The notes under the pieces are model-generated. The model had not been told where the DNA came from, searched no databases, and was given only the letters and a program-made list of their open reading frames with translations. A stretch of DNA of 64,000 nt from Sulfitobacter sediminilitoris (lineage in GTDB: Bacteria > Pseudomonadota > Alphaproteobacteria > Rhodobacterales > Rhodobacteraceae), in NCBI RefSeq assembly GCF_010667575.1, contig NZ_JAABNT010000015.1:23628-87627 (forward strand), read 5' to 3'. Positions 42,740-52,418 of this stretch are shown here, one piece after another. The translations under genes were made by a program, and so were the position numbers. Position 1 is the first letter of the stretch. Every line of letters starts with the position of its first letter.

Positions 42740-44587
42740 TTATTCGGGTGCTGCGTCCAGACCCACCTCATTCTGCAGCACCAAATGAGCCGGTGCGACT
42801 TCGTCATAGGTCGATGGCTTCGATTTGTAGCCAAGCGGGAAGACCGGAGAGGGTATAGGACGGAAATTCAGATCGTCGTGGATGTTGCGCTTGGTCGGAT
42901 CAGCGACAGGAACCGCCGAGAGAAGCGACTTGGTATAGCTGTGTTGCGGGTTCTCAAAAATCTGCTGTCGACTGCCGATTTCGACCAGCCGACCCAGATA
43001 CATCACCCCGACACGGTGTGCGACGCGTTCGACAACGGCCATGTCATGACTGATGAAAAGGTACGAGATGCCCAGCTCGGCCTGTAGCTCCATCATCAGG
43101 TTGAGGACCTGCGCCTGTACCGACACATCCAACGCGCTGACGGCCTCATCCGCGATAATCAGCTTTGGATTGACTGCAAGTGCCCGCGCGATCGCGATGC
43201 GTTGCCGCTGTCCACCGGACAGTTCGTGCGGGAAACGGGACATGAAGGCGCGCGGCAGTTCCACCCTGTCAAACAGCTCGGACACGCGATCCTCGACCGC
43301 GCTGCCGGTGTGAATGCCGAAGTTACGGATCGGTTCTGTGACCTGGTCACGCAGTCTCATATAGGGGTTGAGCGAGGCGAAGGGATCCTGAAACACCATC
43401 TGCATGTCGCGCCACGCCCGGCGGCGCAGGTCTCGGCTTGACAGGGCAAGAATATCGGTCTGGTCCAGCAGCACCTCGCCAGATGTCGGTTCTGAAAGGC
43501 GCAGGATCGACCGCCCGCAGCTGGATTTGCCGCAGCCGGATTCACCCACCAGCGCCAGCGTCTGCCCGCGCGGGATATCAAAGCTGACATCCTCGACTGC
43601 GTGGACATTGGCGATGGTGCGCCGGAAAAGCCCGCCTTTGACCGGGTAGCGCGTAGTCAGATTATGCACCTGCAAAAGCGGCTTCGGATCCACGTCTATC
43701 GGTGTGACAGGGGCGTTTGATGCCGTTTCCCCCACCAGCCGCATTGGCTCGGGCGCGGACTTGCCCCGCATCTCCCCCAGCCGCGGCACGGCGGCAAGCA
43801 GCTTGCGGGTATATTCTTCCTGCGGGTCGGCAAAGATGCGTTCGACCGGCCCCTCCTCAACCAGGTTCCCACGATACATCACCACGACACGGTCGGCCAT
43901 TTGGGCCACCACGGCCATGTCGTGCGTAATGAAAAGCACCGCCATGCCGGTTTCCCGCTTCAGCCGATCGATGAGTGCAAGGATTTCCGCCTGGATCGTC
44001 ACGTCGAGTGCTGTCGTCGGTTCATCCGCGATCAGCAGCCGTGGCTCGCAGGCCATGGCCATGGCGATCACCACGCGCTGGCGCATACCGCCCGACAACT
44101 CATGCGGATACTGCTTCAAACGCTGCTCCGGTTCCGGGATGCGGACCTGCTGCAACAGCTCCAGCGCGCGCGCCCGCGCAGCTGAGCGCGACTGCCCGCG
44201 ATGCACGCGCAGCCCGTCAGTCATTTGCCGCTCGATTGTGAAAACCGGGTTGAGCGAGGTCATCGGCTCCTGAAAGATCATCCCGATTTCGTCACCCCGG
44301 ATCGCCTGCATGGTCTGGGTGTCAGCCTGGGCCAGGTCGATCTGTTTGCCGTTCAGAGAAAACCCCAGCCTGCCCGAGGTGATCCGCCCGCCGCCAAATT
44401 CCACCAGCCGCATCAGTGACAGCGAAGTGACGGATTTGCCCGACCCGCTCTCTCCTACAACGCAGACAGTCTCGCCCGGTGCGATGGAAAAGCTGATGTC
44501 TTCGACCCCGACAATGGGGCCATCCTCGCCACGGAACTCCACCCGCAGCTTGTCGATGCTGACCAGCGGTGTCTGATCGCCTGCCAT
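42740..44587 (-). CDS. Peptide ABC transporter ATP-binding protein, fused double ATPase (DppD-DppF type), system B
   Basis: A 615-residue protein with two complete ABC ATPase domains in one chain. Domain 1 (about 1-270) has Walker A GESGSGKSVT, signature LSGGMRQRVVIAMAMA and Walker B LLIADEPTTALD. Domain 2 (about 305-600) has GESGCGKSSC, LSGGQRQRIAIARALA and LIIADEAVSALD. The last has Ala where the catalytic-site proline is usual (DEP), with the Walker B glutamate retained. It is the last gene of the second peptide transporter and overlaps its permease gene by 1 bp. Fused DppDF proteins are common in Rhodobacteraceae. Confidence 0.93.
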   Translation of the reverse strand: MAGDQTPLVSIDKLRVEFRGEDGPIVGVEDISFSIAPGETVCVVGESGSGKSVTSLSLMRLVEFGGGRITSGRLGFSLNGKQIDLAQADTQTMQAIRGDEIGMIFQEPMTSLNPVFTIERQMTDGLRVHRGQSRSAARARALELLQQVRIPEPEQRLKQYPHELSGGMRQRVVIAMAMACEPRLLIADEPTTALDVTIQAEILALIDRLKRETGMAVLFITHDMAVVAQMADRVVVMYRGNLVEEGPVERIFADPQEEYTRKLLAAVPRLGEMRGKSAPEPMRLVGETASNAPVTPIDVDPKPLLQVHNLTTRYPVKGGLFRRTIANVHAVEDVSFDIPRGQTLALVGESGCGKSSCGRSILRLSEPTSGEVLLDQTDILALSSRDLRRRAWRDMQMVFQDPFASLNPYMRLRDQVTEPIRNFGIHTGSAVEDRVSELFDRVELPRAFMSRFPHELSGGQRQRIAIARALAVNPKLIIADEAVSALDVSVQAQVLNLMMELQAELGISYLFISHDMAVVERVAHRVGVMYLGRLVEIGSRQQIFENPQHSYTKSLLSAVPVADPTKRNIHDDLNFRPIPSPVFPLGYKSKPSTYDEVAPAHLVLQNEVGLDAAPE

Positions 44588-45420
44588 TACGCCTCCCCCC
44601 GCGTGCGGGGGTCAAGCGCATCGCGCAACGCGTCCCCGAACATATTGAGCCCAAGCACCGTCAGTGCCACCGCCGCGCCGGGCACCAGCGCCGTCCAGGG
44701 TGCACGGTCGAGATAATCGCGCGAGGCCTGGATCATCAGCCCCCAGGACGCATCGGGCGGCTGGGTGCCAAGGCCCAGAAAACTCAACCCCGCCTCGGCA
44801 AGGATCGCGAAGGCGAGGCTGATGGTCGCTTGCACGATCACAACGGGCATGATGTTGGGCAGGATGTGCAGTGTGATCAGTCGCAGGTCCGAATTACCGG
44901 CGGTCCGCGCGGCCTCTACATATGGCATCTGGGCGACACGCAGGGCTTCGCCCCGGATGATCCGGGCAAGGAACGGCGTGAAGGCGATGCCGATGGCGAT
45001 GATCGTGTTCTGCAGGTTCGGCCCCAGCACGGCGCTGATTGTCAGCGCCAGCAGAAGCGCGGGAAAGCTCAGGAGCGTATCCACCAGCCGCATCAGCACG
45101 TTATCGGTCGTCTTGCCCATGTAGCCAGAGATAAGCCCCAGCGGCAGGCCGATCACGATGGACATCAGCACCGCGGCCGAGGCGATAAAGATCGAGGTTT
45201 GCGCACCCAGCAGCACCCGGAACATCAGGTCCCGGCCCAGTTGATCGGTGCCCAAGGGATGCGCCCATGTGGGCGCTGACAGTCGCGCGCGCATGTCCAT
45301 CCGGGTTGCCCAGTCCGCCGGGATCAGCAGGGGTGCGAGGATGGCGACGGCCAAAACCGTCAGCACCACGACAGCCCCGACGATACCCTTGGTGTTGCGA
45401 AAGGCTGCAGGCACCTTCAT
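44587..45420 (-). CDS. Peptide ABC transporter permease (DppC family), system B
   Basis: A 277-residue permease with about six helices: N-terminal VGAVVVLTVLAVAILAPLLI, HPLGTDQLGRDLMFRVLLGA, the EAA-type loop (EALRVAQMPYVEAARTAG), AEAGLSFLGLGTQPPDASWG and GLNMFGDALRDALDPR at the end. All are DppC landmarks. It overlaps dppB by 4 bp upstream and the fused ATPase gene by 1 bp downstream. Confidence 0.92.
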   Translation of the reverse strand: MKVPAAFRNTKGIVGAVVVLTVLAVAILAPLLIPADWATRMDMRARLSAPTWAHPLGTDQLGRDLMFRVLLGAQTSIFIASAAVLMSIVIGLPLGLISGYMGKTTDNVLMRLVDTLLSFPALLLALTISAVLGPNLQNTIIAIGIAFTPFLARIIRGEALRVAQMPYVEAARTAGNSDLRLITLHILPNIMPVVIVQATISLAFAILAEAGLSFLGLGTQPPDASWGLMIQASRDYLDRAPWTALVPGAAVALTVLGLNMFGDALRDALDPRTRGEA

Positions 45421-46358
45421 GACAGACGGATCCTTGGGTCGACCACGGCATAGAGCAGGTCAACGAGCAGGTTGGCCAGCATCACAACGGCAGCTATGAC
45501 AAAAACACTGGCCTGAATCAGGGGAATGTCGCGGTTGAGCAGCGCCTGATAAGTCAGCCAGCCCATGCCGGTATAGTTGAAAAGGCTCTCGATCACGATG
45601 ATCGACCCAAAGAGATAACCAACCTGAAGCCCCGCCACGGTCATCACCGGCCCCACGGCATTGGCCAGACCATAGCGCCAGACGACCGTGCTTTCGTTCA
45701 GCCCCTTGGCACGGGCCACGCGAATAAATTCCTGCTTGAGGATACCGGTCATCGTCGCCCGTGTCATGCGCGTCAGATGTGCCATAAGGCCAAGGCCCAG
45801 CGCCAGAGAGGGCAACAGGGCGTGGCGGATTGCGGCCCCAAGATCGTCGGCGGGGTCAACGAAGCCGGAGGATGGCAGCCAGCCCAGCCCTCGCGCAAAC
45901 AGCAGGATCAGCATGATCCCCCAAAAGAAGTCCGGCAGGCTCACGCCCAGCATCGCCGTGGAACTGGCTGCCGTGTCCTGCCAGCGATTAGCATGCACCG
46001 CCGCCCAGACGCCCAGCGGCACCGCGCAGGCCAGCGCGATGGTCATGGAAAACAGCACCAGAAGCCCGCTCGCGGTCATCTTTTGCAGCAACAGCGGCGC
46101 TATGGGCTCCTTGAAGACCAGCGACGATCCCCAGTCTCCGGTCAGCATGCCCCCAATCCAGCGCCCGTATTGCATCAGCAGCGGATCGTTCAGCCCCAGT
46201 GTTTCGCGCAGACCGGCCAGCGCTTCGGGGTTTGACTGCGTGCCCATGATCATCATCGCCACATCCCCCGGCAGGATGTTGGTCACCGCGAAGGTGATTG
46301 CGGAGATCAGGAACAGGGTCAGCATCATCGAAAAGACGCGGTTGAGAATATAACTCAC
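45417..46358 (-). CDS. Peptide ABC transporter permease (DppB family), system B
   Basis: A 313-residue permease beginning MSYILNRVFSMMLTLFLISA, with FAVTNILPGDVAMMIMG, LGLNDPLLMQYGRWI, the EAA-type loop (EFIRVARAKGLNESTVVWRY) and IIVIESLFNYTGMGWLTYQA, all typical of DppB. It lies 72 bp after the binding-protein gene of the same transporter. Confidence 0.92.
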   Translation of the reverse strand: MSYILNRVFSMMLTLFLISAITFAVTNILPGDVAMMIMGTQSNPEALAGLRETLGLNDPLLMQYGRWIGGMLTGDWGSSLVFKEPIAPLLLQKMTASGLLVLFSMTIALACAVPLGVWAAVHANRWQDTAASSTAMLGVSLPDFFWGIMLILLFARGLGWLPSSGFVDPADDLGAAIRHALLPSLALGLGLMAHLTRMTRATMTGILKQEFIRVARAKGLNESTVVWRYGLANAVGPVMTVAGLQVGYLFGSIIVIESLFNYTGMGWLTYQALLNRDIPLIQASVFVIAAVVMLANLLVDLLYAVVDPRIRLS

Positions 46359-46430
46359 GCGAGGGTCGCCCTTGTCAGCAGGTCGTTGAACCGGGGCGCG
46401 GGTCCGCGCCCCGGTAGTGTCATACAGCCA

Positions 46431-47975
46431 TCAGGTTTCAGCCAACCAGACCTTGTGGAAGCGCAGGTTCGAGCCGTTGGGATGCACGATGGTATCAAGC
46501 CCCTGAACCGCAGGCTGTGCCCCGATGGTTCCATTGCGGAACCAAAGCACAATGTCGAGCGTGTCGTCGTGAACCACCTGCTGCACCTCCTTGTAGATCG
46601 CCGCGCGTTCAGCCGGATCGACGGTCACCCGCGCCTTGGCGGTCAGTTCGTCCACCTTGGGATGCGATATCTTGCGGTAATTGAAGGCACCTTCCGTATT
46701 CCAGAGCGAATAGTAGAGGAAATCCGGCTCCCACAATGTGAAGAAGTTCATCATGGAAATCTGGAAGTCCTTGTCGACCCAGACCTGGCTCAGCCAGTCG
46801 GACCAGGTCAGCTGCTCGATCGAGGCATCAACCCCCGCCATGCGGAACCATTCCAGCATGATCTGCGCGGATTCCACGTGGTAGGGATAGTTCGTCGTAA
46901 CCTTAAAGACGACCGACAGCTCGTTCGGGCCGTAGCCCGCTTCAGCCAGCAGCGCCTTGGCCTTTTCGAAGTCCTGCGGACGCTGGGCCAGTTCCTTGTT
47001 ATAAGAAGCCGACGTGGGATAGCTGGGTGAGGCGGTCGTCGCCCCCTGCCCCCAGAGCGCACCTTCCAGCAGCACGTCCTTGTCGATCATGTAGTCGAAC
47101 GCCTCTCGCACCTTGGGATCCTTGAAGGGCTCGAAATCGTGATTGAAGTTCACAAAGTCCCAATTCAGCGGGAACCAGGAGACCACCTGCAGGTTGTCGT
47201 CCCCCTCGATCTCGGCAATGCGGTCGGCGGGGATATCGTTGATCATGTGCAGCTCGCCGGTCCGCAGACCGGTCAGACGCACCGTTGGTTCCGTGATCTC
47301 GCGCGCGATGACCTTGTCGAGGTAGGCAGGCCCGCCCCAGTAATCATCAAAGCGCTCCAACTCCACCTCGTTCCCGAATTCCCGTCGCACGAATTTGAAG
47401 GGGCCGCAGCCGACGGGTGTGTTGCCCTGCTCCTCGCCCGATCCCTCGGGCATGATCACGCCTGCACCGTTTTCGGCCAGACGCGACAAGAAGGGCGCAT
47501 TGACCGTATTCAGCTTGACGATCACGGTCAGATCGTCAGGTGTCTCGATGCTTTCTACCGCGTTGAAGACCTCGAAGTTCACCGCACCGGTGTCCGGGTT
47601 GCGGCAGCGGTCGAAGGAATACTTCACGTCCGCCGACGTCATCGTTTTGCCATTGTGGAACATCACGTCCGGTCGCAGCTTGAAGCTATAGGTCAGTCCG
47701 TCATCGCTTTGCTCAAAGCTTTCGGCGAGGTTGGGTATGACGTTCAGATCCTTGTCCACCGTGACAATTGAATCGTGCACGTTCTGCAGCACGCGGCCCG
47801 TCGACGCGGTGCCGGTCTGGTGCATGTCGAGGTTCTGGGTGGTCTCCGAATGACCCCAGATCAGCGTACCGCCGCGCACCGGTTCGGATTGCGCCAGCGC
47901 GGGCTGGCCGAGGCCGTAGAGGATCGTACCCCCCATCAGCGCCGACGTTGACTTGAGAAATTCCCTGCGTTTCAT
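46431..47975 (-). CDS. Peptide/amide ABC transporter substrate-binding protein (family 5), Tat-exported, system B
   Basis: A 514-residue family 5 solute-binding protein. The ATG at 47975 follows CAAGGAG; the longer frame to 48098 has no site. The N-terminus has a twin-arginine signal (MKRREFLKSTSALMGGTILY), so it is exported folded. Landmarks include GGTLIWGHSETTQNLDMHQT, LAESFEQSDDGLTYSFKLRP, and NTPVGCGPFKFVRRE. It follows the amidase gene by 85 bp, so it may import the amide or peptide that the hydrolases act on. Confidence 0.92.
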   Translation of the reverse strand: MKRREFLKSTSALMGGTILYGLGQPALAQSEPVRGGTLIWGHSETTQNLDMHQTGTASTGRVLQNVHDSIVTVDKDLNVIPNLAESFEQSDDGLTYSFKLRPDVMFHNGKTMTSADVKYSFDRCRNPDTGAVNFEVFNAVESIETPDDLTVIVKLNTVNAPFLSRLAENGAGVIMPEGSGEEQGNTPVGCGPFKFVRREFGNEVELERFDDYWGGPAYLDKVIAREITEPTVRLTGLRTGELHMINDIPADRIAEIEGDDNLQVVSWFPLNWDFVNFNHDFEPFKDPKVREAFDYMIDKDVLLEGALWGQGATTASPSYPTSASYNKELAQRPQDFEKAKALLAEAGYGPNELSVVFKVTTNYPYHVESAQIMLEWFRMAGVDASIEQLTWSDWLSQVWVDKDFQISMMNFFTLWEPDFLYYSLWNTEGAFNYRKISHPKVDELTAKARVTVDPAERAAIYKEVQQVVHDDTLDIVLWFRNGTIGAQPAVQGLDTIVHPNGSNLRFHKVWLAET

Positions 47976-48060
47976 CTTTCGATCTCCTTGTTGCACATGG
48001 GGCGGGCGTGATCGCCCGTCCGTCGGATATCTGCCAGCCTTGCCCGGCCGGTTCTTTTGC

Positions 48061-49713
48061 TCAGTCAGGCAGACGCGGCCGCTCATCCGCGACGCCAAGG
48101 CTGGCCTCGAGGGCCTGCCCGAGATTCAGAATCGTCCCCTCGTCAAACAGTCGCCCCCAGAGGGAAATGCCCTGCGGCACGCGATGCTTCTCGCCTGTCG
48201 CATCCGCTTCTCCGGTGGTCAGCTTGCCCTCGCCCAATGACGCGGGGCTGCGGGTGCCGAGGCTCTCGAACCCCGCGCGCAGGTGCAGGCAGGGGTGGCC
48301 GGTGAAATTCGACGCGACCAGCATAGGACCGGTCATGAAAGGCCCGATCAGCGCGTCGACCTCCTGGAACAACCCATCCAGCGCCTGCATCACAAGATAC
48401 CGTAACCGGTCCAGTTGTACGTGATCCACCGCCGACAAGAAGCGCGCTTTGCGGAAGGTATTGGGCCATGCGCCGTCGTCCTGCCATGTCAGCGTGTCGT
48501 CCGCATCGGTCAGCGTCAAGTGTTCGAAGGCCGCCGCCGCCTCCGCATAGACGACATTCATGAGCGCGCCGTAGGGCAGATCGGGCAAGGACACCTCGAC
48601 CACTTCGATGCCCAATTTCTTGGCCGCTTCCAGCGCCGCGTGGTCCACGTCGGTCGCCCCTTCGCCAAACGCCTCGGGCAGATAGCCCAGCTTCAACCGT
48701 TTGATCCCCTTACCCCCATCAAAGGCAAAGGGTGCCTGGATCGAACAGCGATCCGCCGGATCGCCGCCGTTGAGTGCGGCCAGCACGAGCGCCGTGTCTT
48801 CGACACCCCGGCAGATCGGCCCCACCTTGTCGAGTGACCAGCACAGCGCCATACCGCCTGCCCGGCTCACGCGCCCGAAGGTCGGTCGCAGCCCCGTGGT
48901 ACCGCAGCGCTGGCAGGGCGACGTGATGGAGCCCAGCGTCTCCGTCCCGATGGCAAAGGCGCAAAGCCCCGCCGCCGTGGCCGAGGCCGACCCGGCGCTG
49001 GAGCCGGAGGAGCCTTCCTCGGTGTTGAACGGATTGCGTGTCACACCGCCGTACCAGATGTCATTATAGGCCAGCGCACCGACCGTGGTCTTGCCCAGCA
49101 GGACCGCGCCCGCGTCGCGCAGCAGGGTCACGATGCGCGCATCGCTGTCGGGTATCCGGTTCTGATAGGTTTCGGCCCCCCACCCTGTCACGATCCCATC
49201 CGTGTCAAAAAGATCCTTCACACCGTATGGGATGCCATGCAGCGGGCCGCGGGATTCTCCCTTGGCGGTCAGTGCATCCATCGCGTCGGCCTCGGCCAAC
49301 GCCAGTTCCGGGGTCACAGTGGCAAAGCACCACAGCTTGGGATTGTAGCGCGTGATCCGGTCTAGGTAGATCTCGGTCAGCCGCCTGCTGGTCAGCGCGC
49401 CCGAGGCGATCCAGGCCGCAAGCTGCGGCAGGTTGGCAAAAGCGATGTCTTCGTCGCTTTCGGGCAGGGGCGCGTCGGGGCGCGTGACGGTCACACCGTT
49501 GGCCGAGGGCATCTCAAAACCCGACAGACGCGGATCAAAGCGGAGGCTCATCGGCACGGTGTTGGGCAGGTCCACCTTTCGCCGCGCAACGGCCGATTCG
49601 ATCTGTCCTTCGAGGTTGCCCACCATCTGCGCGCGCTCTTGCGCGGTGTAGGCAACAGCCAGCAGCTTTTCTGCAGCCGCGATCTCGGTCTCGGTTATCT
49701 TGTCCTTACCCAT
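48061..49713 (-). CDS. Amidase signature-family hydrolase
   Basis: A 550-residue serine hydrolase that cleaves a carboxamide. The catalytic Ser-cisSer-Lys triad is visible: Lys166 in HGIPYGVKDLFDTD, Ser238 in the GSSGSSAGSAS loop, and Ser262 in GTETLGSITSP, with spacing equal to the malonamidase standard (24 residues between the serines). About 90 extra N-terminal residues precede the domain. It lies between two peptide transporters in the same direction as gamma-glutamyltransferase and a DUF1028 protein, so it probably breaks an imported amide or peptide. It is not GatA, which would sit with gatB and gatC. Confidence 0.9.
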   Translation of the reverse strand: MGKDKITETEIAAAEKLLAVAYTAQERAQMVGNLEGQIESAVARRKVDLPNTVPMSLRFDPRLSGFEMPSANGVTVTRPDAPLPESDEDIAFANLPQLAAWIASGALTSRRLTEIYLDRITRYNPKLWCFATVTPELALAEADAMDALTAKGESRGPLHGIPYGVKDLFDTDGIVTGWGAETYQNRIPDSDARIVTLLRDAGAVLLGKTTVGALAYNDIWYGGVTRNPFNTEEGSSGSSAGSASATAAGLCAFAIGTETLGSITSPCQRCGTTGLRPTFGRVSRAGGMALCWSLDKVGPICRGVEDTALVLAALNGGDPADRCSIQAPFAFDGGKGIKRLKLGYLPEAFGEGATDVDHAALEAAKKLGIEVVEVSLPDLPYGALMNVVYAEAAAAFEHLTLTDADDTLTWQDDGAWPNTFRKARFLSAVDHVQLDRLRYLVMQALDGLFQEVDALIGPFMTGPMLVASNFTGHPCLHLRAGFESLGTRSPASLGEGKLTTGEADATGEKHRVPQGISLWGRLFDEGTILNLGQALEASLGVADERPRLPD

Positions 49714-49854
49714 GCATTACCCCCTTGCGTATCCTTATCTAGTCAATTCCTTGTCCAGCGCCCCGCAAACCCTTGCGCCAGAAACCAAAATCAGAAGCTG
49801 GGCGGCGGCGACGTCGATAAAACCGGCAGCACTGCCCATAAAAAGGGCGACACG

Positions 49855-50604
49855 TCACAGCGGTGTCGCGAAGGAGCGGCTGGCCCGGCCTTCGGTCTTT
49901 CGCCGATCGTCCTCAGCGGCGATTTCCGCGTCAATCGCAGTTCGGTCAAGCGTGCCACTTGGGTTCGCGCGCGTCGGCAATGTCTTCGACATGATCAGGA
50001 AGCGTTCGTGCGCCACGTCATAAAGACGGCGCAACTCGGCCAGCGGGTCCGGGTGATCGTCAGCCCGCAGATCGAGCCAGGGATAGGGCTCGGCACGATG
50101 CACGATGACTGCGGCCGACTGTGTGCCGCGCTTGTCGCCGCCAGCCGCCGCCCCGGCCTCCATCGCGGTCATTAGCCGTTCAATGAGCGGCAGGTTGCCA
50201 TGAGCCGCATAGGTCTCCATCGTCCGACGAACCACGGCCTCACCCGTCAGCATGTTGCCCGCAACCGACACGCCCTCAGCCGTCAGATGCCCACACCAGC
50301 CAATGCAATCAGGCCCGGTAAAAGCGGCGGTGCGCCCCTGCGCATCGACCATGTGCAACTGCCGGTTCGCCCTGCCCTCATCCGCGCTTACCAACGCATC
50401 AATCACGTCCTGCGGTGCCTCGCCTGCGGCGAGGCGGTCTGCGGCATCAATGCCCCAAAGAGGGCTGACAAAGGCCTGCGTTGCCACCGCCCCCTTGCCT
50501 GCACGGATATGCGGCACCAGCGCGCCCACCGCAAAGAAACGGCTGGCCACGGCAACGCCCATCTCGCCCGTATTCGCGTCATGCGCAACAATTGAATAGG
50601 TCAT
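49855..50604 (-). CDS. DUF1028 protein (Ntn-hydrolase-like)
   Basis: A 249-residue protein of the DUF1028 family, recognised from MTYSIVAHDANTGEMGVAVA, SRFFAVGALVPHIRAGKGAV and ATQAFVSPLWGIDA at the N-terminus. The Thr after the start Met would be an N-terminal nucleophile once Met is removed, in keeping with the Ntn-hydrolase fold predicted for the family. The gene starts 10 bp after gamma-glutamyltransferase, a pairing seen in many bacteria. About 140 bp separate it from the amidase gene, so another promoter could lie there. Its exact reaction is not established. Confidence 0.88.
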   Translation of the reverse strand: MTYSIVAHDANTGEMGVAVASRFFAVGALVPHIRAGKGAVATQAFVSPLWGIDAADRLAAGEAPQDVIDALVSADEGRANRQLHMVDAQGRTAAFTGPDCIGWCGHLTAEGVSVAGNMLTGEAVVRRTMETYAAHGNLPLIERLMTAMEAGAAAGGDKRGTQSAAVIVHRAEPYPWLDLRADDHPDPLAELRRLYDVAHERFLIMSKTLPTRANPSGTLDRTAIDAEIAAEDDRRKTEGRASRSFATPL

Positions 50605-50614
50605 CGCATTCTCC

Positions 50615-52408
50615 TTACCGACCGATCGCGTAGGCCTGCATCAGCCGCGGCGTCGCGGCAGCCCGCAGCATCCCATCCGGTGACCGGCTCGCCGCCGTTA
50701 GCCGCCCGATGGTCCAGGGCTCTGCCACTTCGACCGCATGACCCCGCGCGCGCAGGTCAGCAATCACCGCCTCGCCGAAGTCAGGCTCCACCATCAGGTG
50801 TCCCGGCTGAACGGCGCGCGGGTCAAAAGAGCCTTGGAAATGCGCTGTGTTGAAGAGCGGCGCGTCGATGGCCTCTTGCAAGTTCATGTCGCTATGGGCG
50901 AGGCGCAAGAACAGCATCAGCTGCCATTGATCCTGCTGATCCCCCCCGGGCGTGCCGAAGGCGTGCCGCGTGCCGTCCGGCGCTTCGGCCATTGAGGGCG
51001 AAAGCGTCGTGCGCGGCCTGCGTCCGGGGGCGAGAGATGTCGGCAGCCCTTCATCCAGCCAGAACATCTGCGCCCGGCTGTTGAGCGGCATGCCGAGCCC
51101 CGGCACGACCGGAGAGCTTTGCAGCCAACCGCCCGACGGCGTGGCGGATACCGAATTGCCCCAGCGGTCGATCACGTCGATATGGACCGTGTCGCCGCGC
51201 TTTTCCGACAGATGCGCCATGGTAGGCTCGCCTGCGCCGACACCGCCGCCCGCTGCCTCTTCGCTCGCTTTTGCTCGGTCGATCGCGGCTTCGGCCAGAT
51301 GCGTGAAACCCTCAATCCGGCCAGGCCGCTGCGCCAAACTGGCCTCAGCGCCCAGCAGCGCCCGCCGCTTTGCCGCATAGGCCCGCGACAGCAGGGTGTC
51401 TGTGGGGATGTCGCTGTGCTCCGGATCGCCATAGTAGGCCTCCCGGTCCGCGAAAGACAGTTTCATCGCCTCGGTCACGGTATGGACGAAGTCCGCACCA
51501 CGGCTGTCCATCGTAGCGATGCCGCTGCCTTCAAGCATGCGCAGGGCTTGCAGCATGGTGGGTCCCTGGCTCCACATGCCTGCTTTCCAGACGGTCCAGC
51601 CCTCGTAATCGACCGCGAGCGGTGCTTCGTAGCTGGCCTGCCAGCTGGCCAAATCCTCGCCGGTCAACACGCCCTTGTTTGCGCTGCCCGAGGCATCCAT
51701 GACACAGGCAGTCTGCATCCAGTCGTCAATCGCCTCGGCCACGAAACCCTTGTAGAAGGCGCGCCGCGCGGCCTCGATCTGGGCCTCGCGGCCCTTTGCT
51801 GTCTCGGCCTCTTTCAACAGGCGCTCCCATGTGTCGGCGAGCACCGGGTTGCAGAACAACGCATCGGCCTTGGGTGCCCGACCACCGGGAAGCCAGGTTT
51901 CAAAAGAGGTCGGCCATTCGTCCCGGAAGAAGTCTGCCAACCCCGCGATGGTGGCCGCGACGCGCGGCAAGACCGGGTGGCCGTGGCGCGCGTAGTGGAT
52001 CGCGGGTTCCAGCACGTCGCGCAGCGGCAGTCGCCCGTGGTCGCGCAGCATCAGCATCCAGGCATCGAAGGACCCCGGCACCACTGTCGCCAGCAGGCCG
52101 GAACCGGGGATCCGCTCAAGCCCCTCGGCGCGGTAGTGATCGATGGTAGCCCCCGCCGGGGCCACGCCCTGCCCGCAGATCACTGTCGGCGCGTCATCGC
52201 CCGCCGCGCGAACCAGCGCGGGCATGTCGCCCAGCGGGCCGTTGAGATGCGGCTCCACCACCTGCAGGGTGAAACCCATCGCCGCCGCCGCATCCGCCGC
52301 CGCCCCTCCTGCCTCGAGGATCTTCATCCCGACGGCCGAAGCGATCCAATGGGTAGAGGTCGCGACACCGAAGGTGCCCTTGATTTCTGGTCTGGTGGTA
52401 AAGCTCAT
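50615..52408 (-). CDS. Gamma-glutamyltransferase family protein
   Basis: A 597-residue member of the gamma-glutamyltranspeptidase (Ntn-hydrolase) family, which transfers or hydrolyses gamma-glutamyl groups and cleaves itself into two chains. The likely autocleavage threonine is Thr407 in GDTVHIDVIDRWGNSVSAT, followed by PLNSRAQMFW and the loop around RPRTTLSPSMA. The ATG at 52408 is just after a GGGGG site; an extended frame to 52498 runs back into the dppC gene. No signal peptide is evident, so it may act in the cytoplasm on imported peptides. It starts 10 bp after dppC. Members acting on other amides exist. Confidence 0.88.
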   Translation of the reverse strand: MSFTTRPEIKGTFGVATSTHWIASAVGMKILEAGGAAADAAAAMGFTLQVVEPHLNGPLGDMPALVRAAGDDAPTVICGQGVAPAGATIDHYRAEGLERIPGSGLLATVVPGSFDAWMLMLRDHGRLPLRDVLEPAIHYARHGHPVLPRVAATIAGLADFFRDEWPTSFETWLPGGRAPKADALFCNPVLADTWERLLKEAETAKGREAQIEAARRAFYKGFVAEAIDDWMQTACVMDASGSANKGVLTGEDLASWQASYEAPLAVDYEGWTVWKAGMWSQGPTMLQALRMLEGSGIATMDSRGADFVHTVTEAMKLSFADREAYYGDPEHSDIPTDTLLSRAYAAKRRALLGAEASLAQRPGRIEGFTHLAEAAIDRAKASEEAAGGGVGAGEPTMAHLSEKRGDTVHIDVIDRWGNSVSATPSGGWLQSSPVVPGLGMPLNSRAQMFWLDEGLPTSLAPGRRPRTTLSPSMAEAPDGTRHAFGTPGGDQQDQWQLMLFLRLAHSDMNLQEAIDAPLFNTAHFQGSFDPRAVQPGHLMVEPDFGEAVIADLRARGHAVEVAEPWTIGRLTAASRSPDGMLRAAATPRLMQAYAIGR

Positions 52409-52418
52409 CTCAGCCCCC

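Noticed and set aside
48061..49713. Amidase as GatA of the tRNA amidotransferase
   Set aside because: No gatB or gatC partners, and the location between peptide transporters and other hydrolases points to catabolism.
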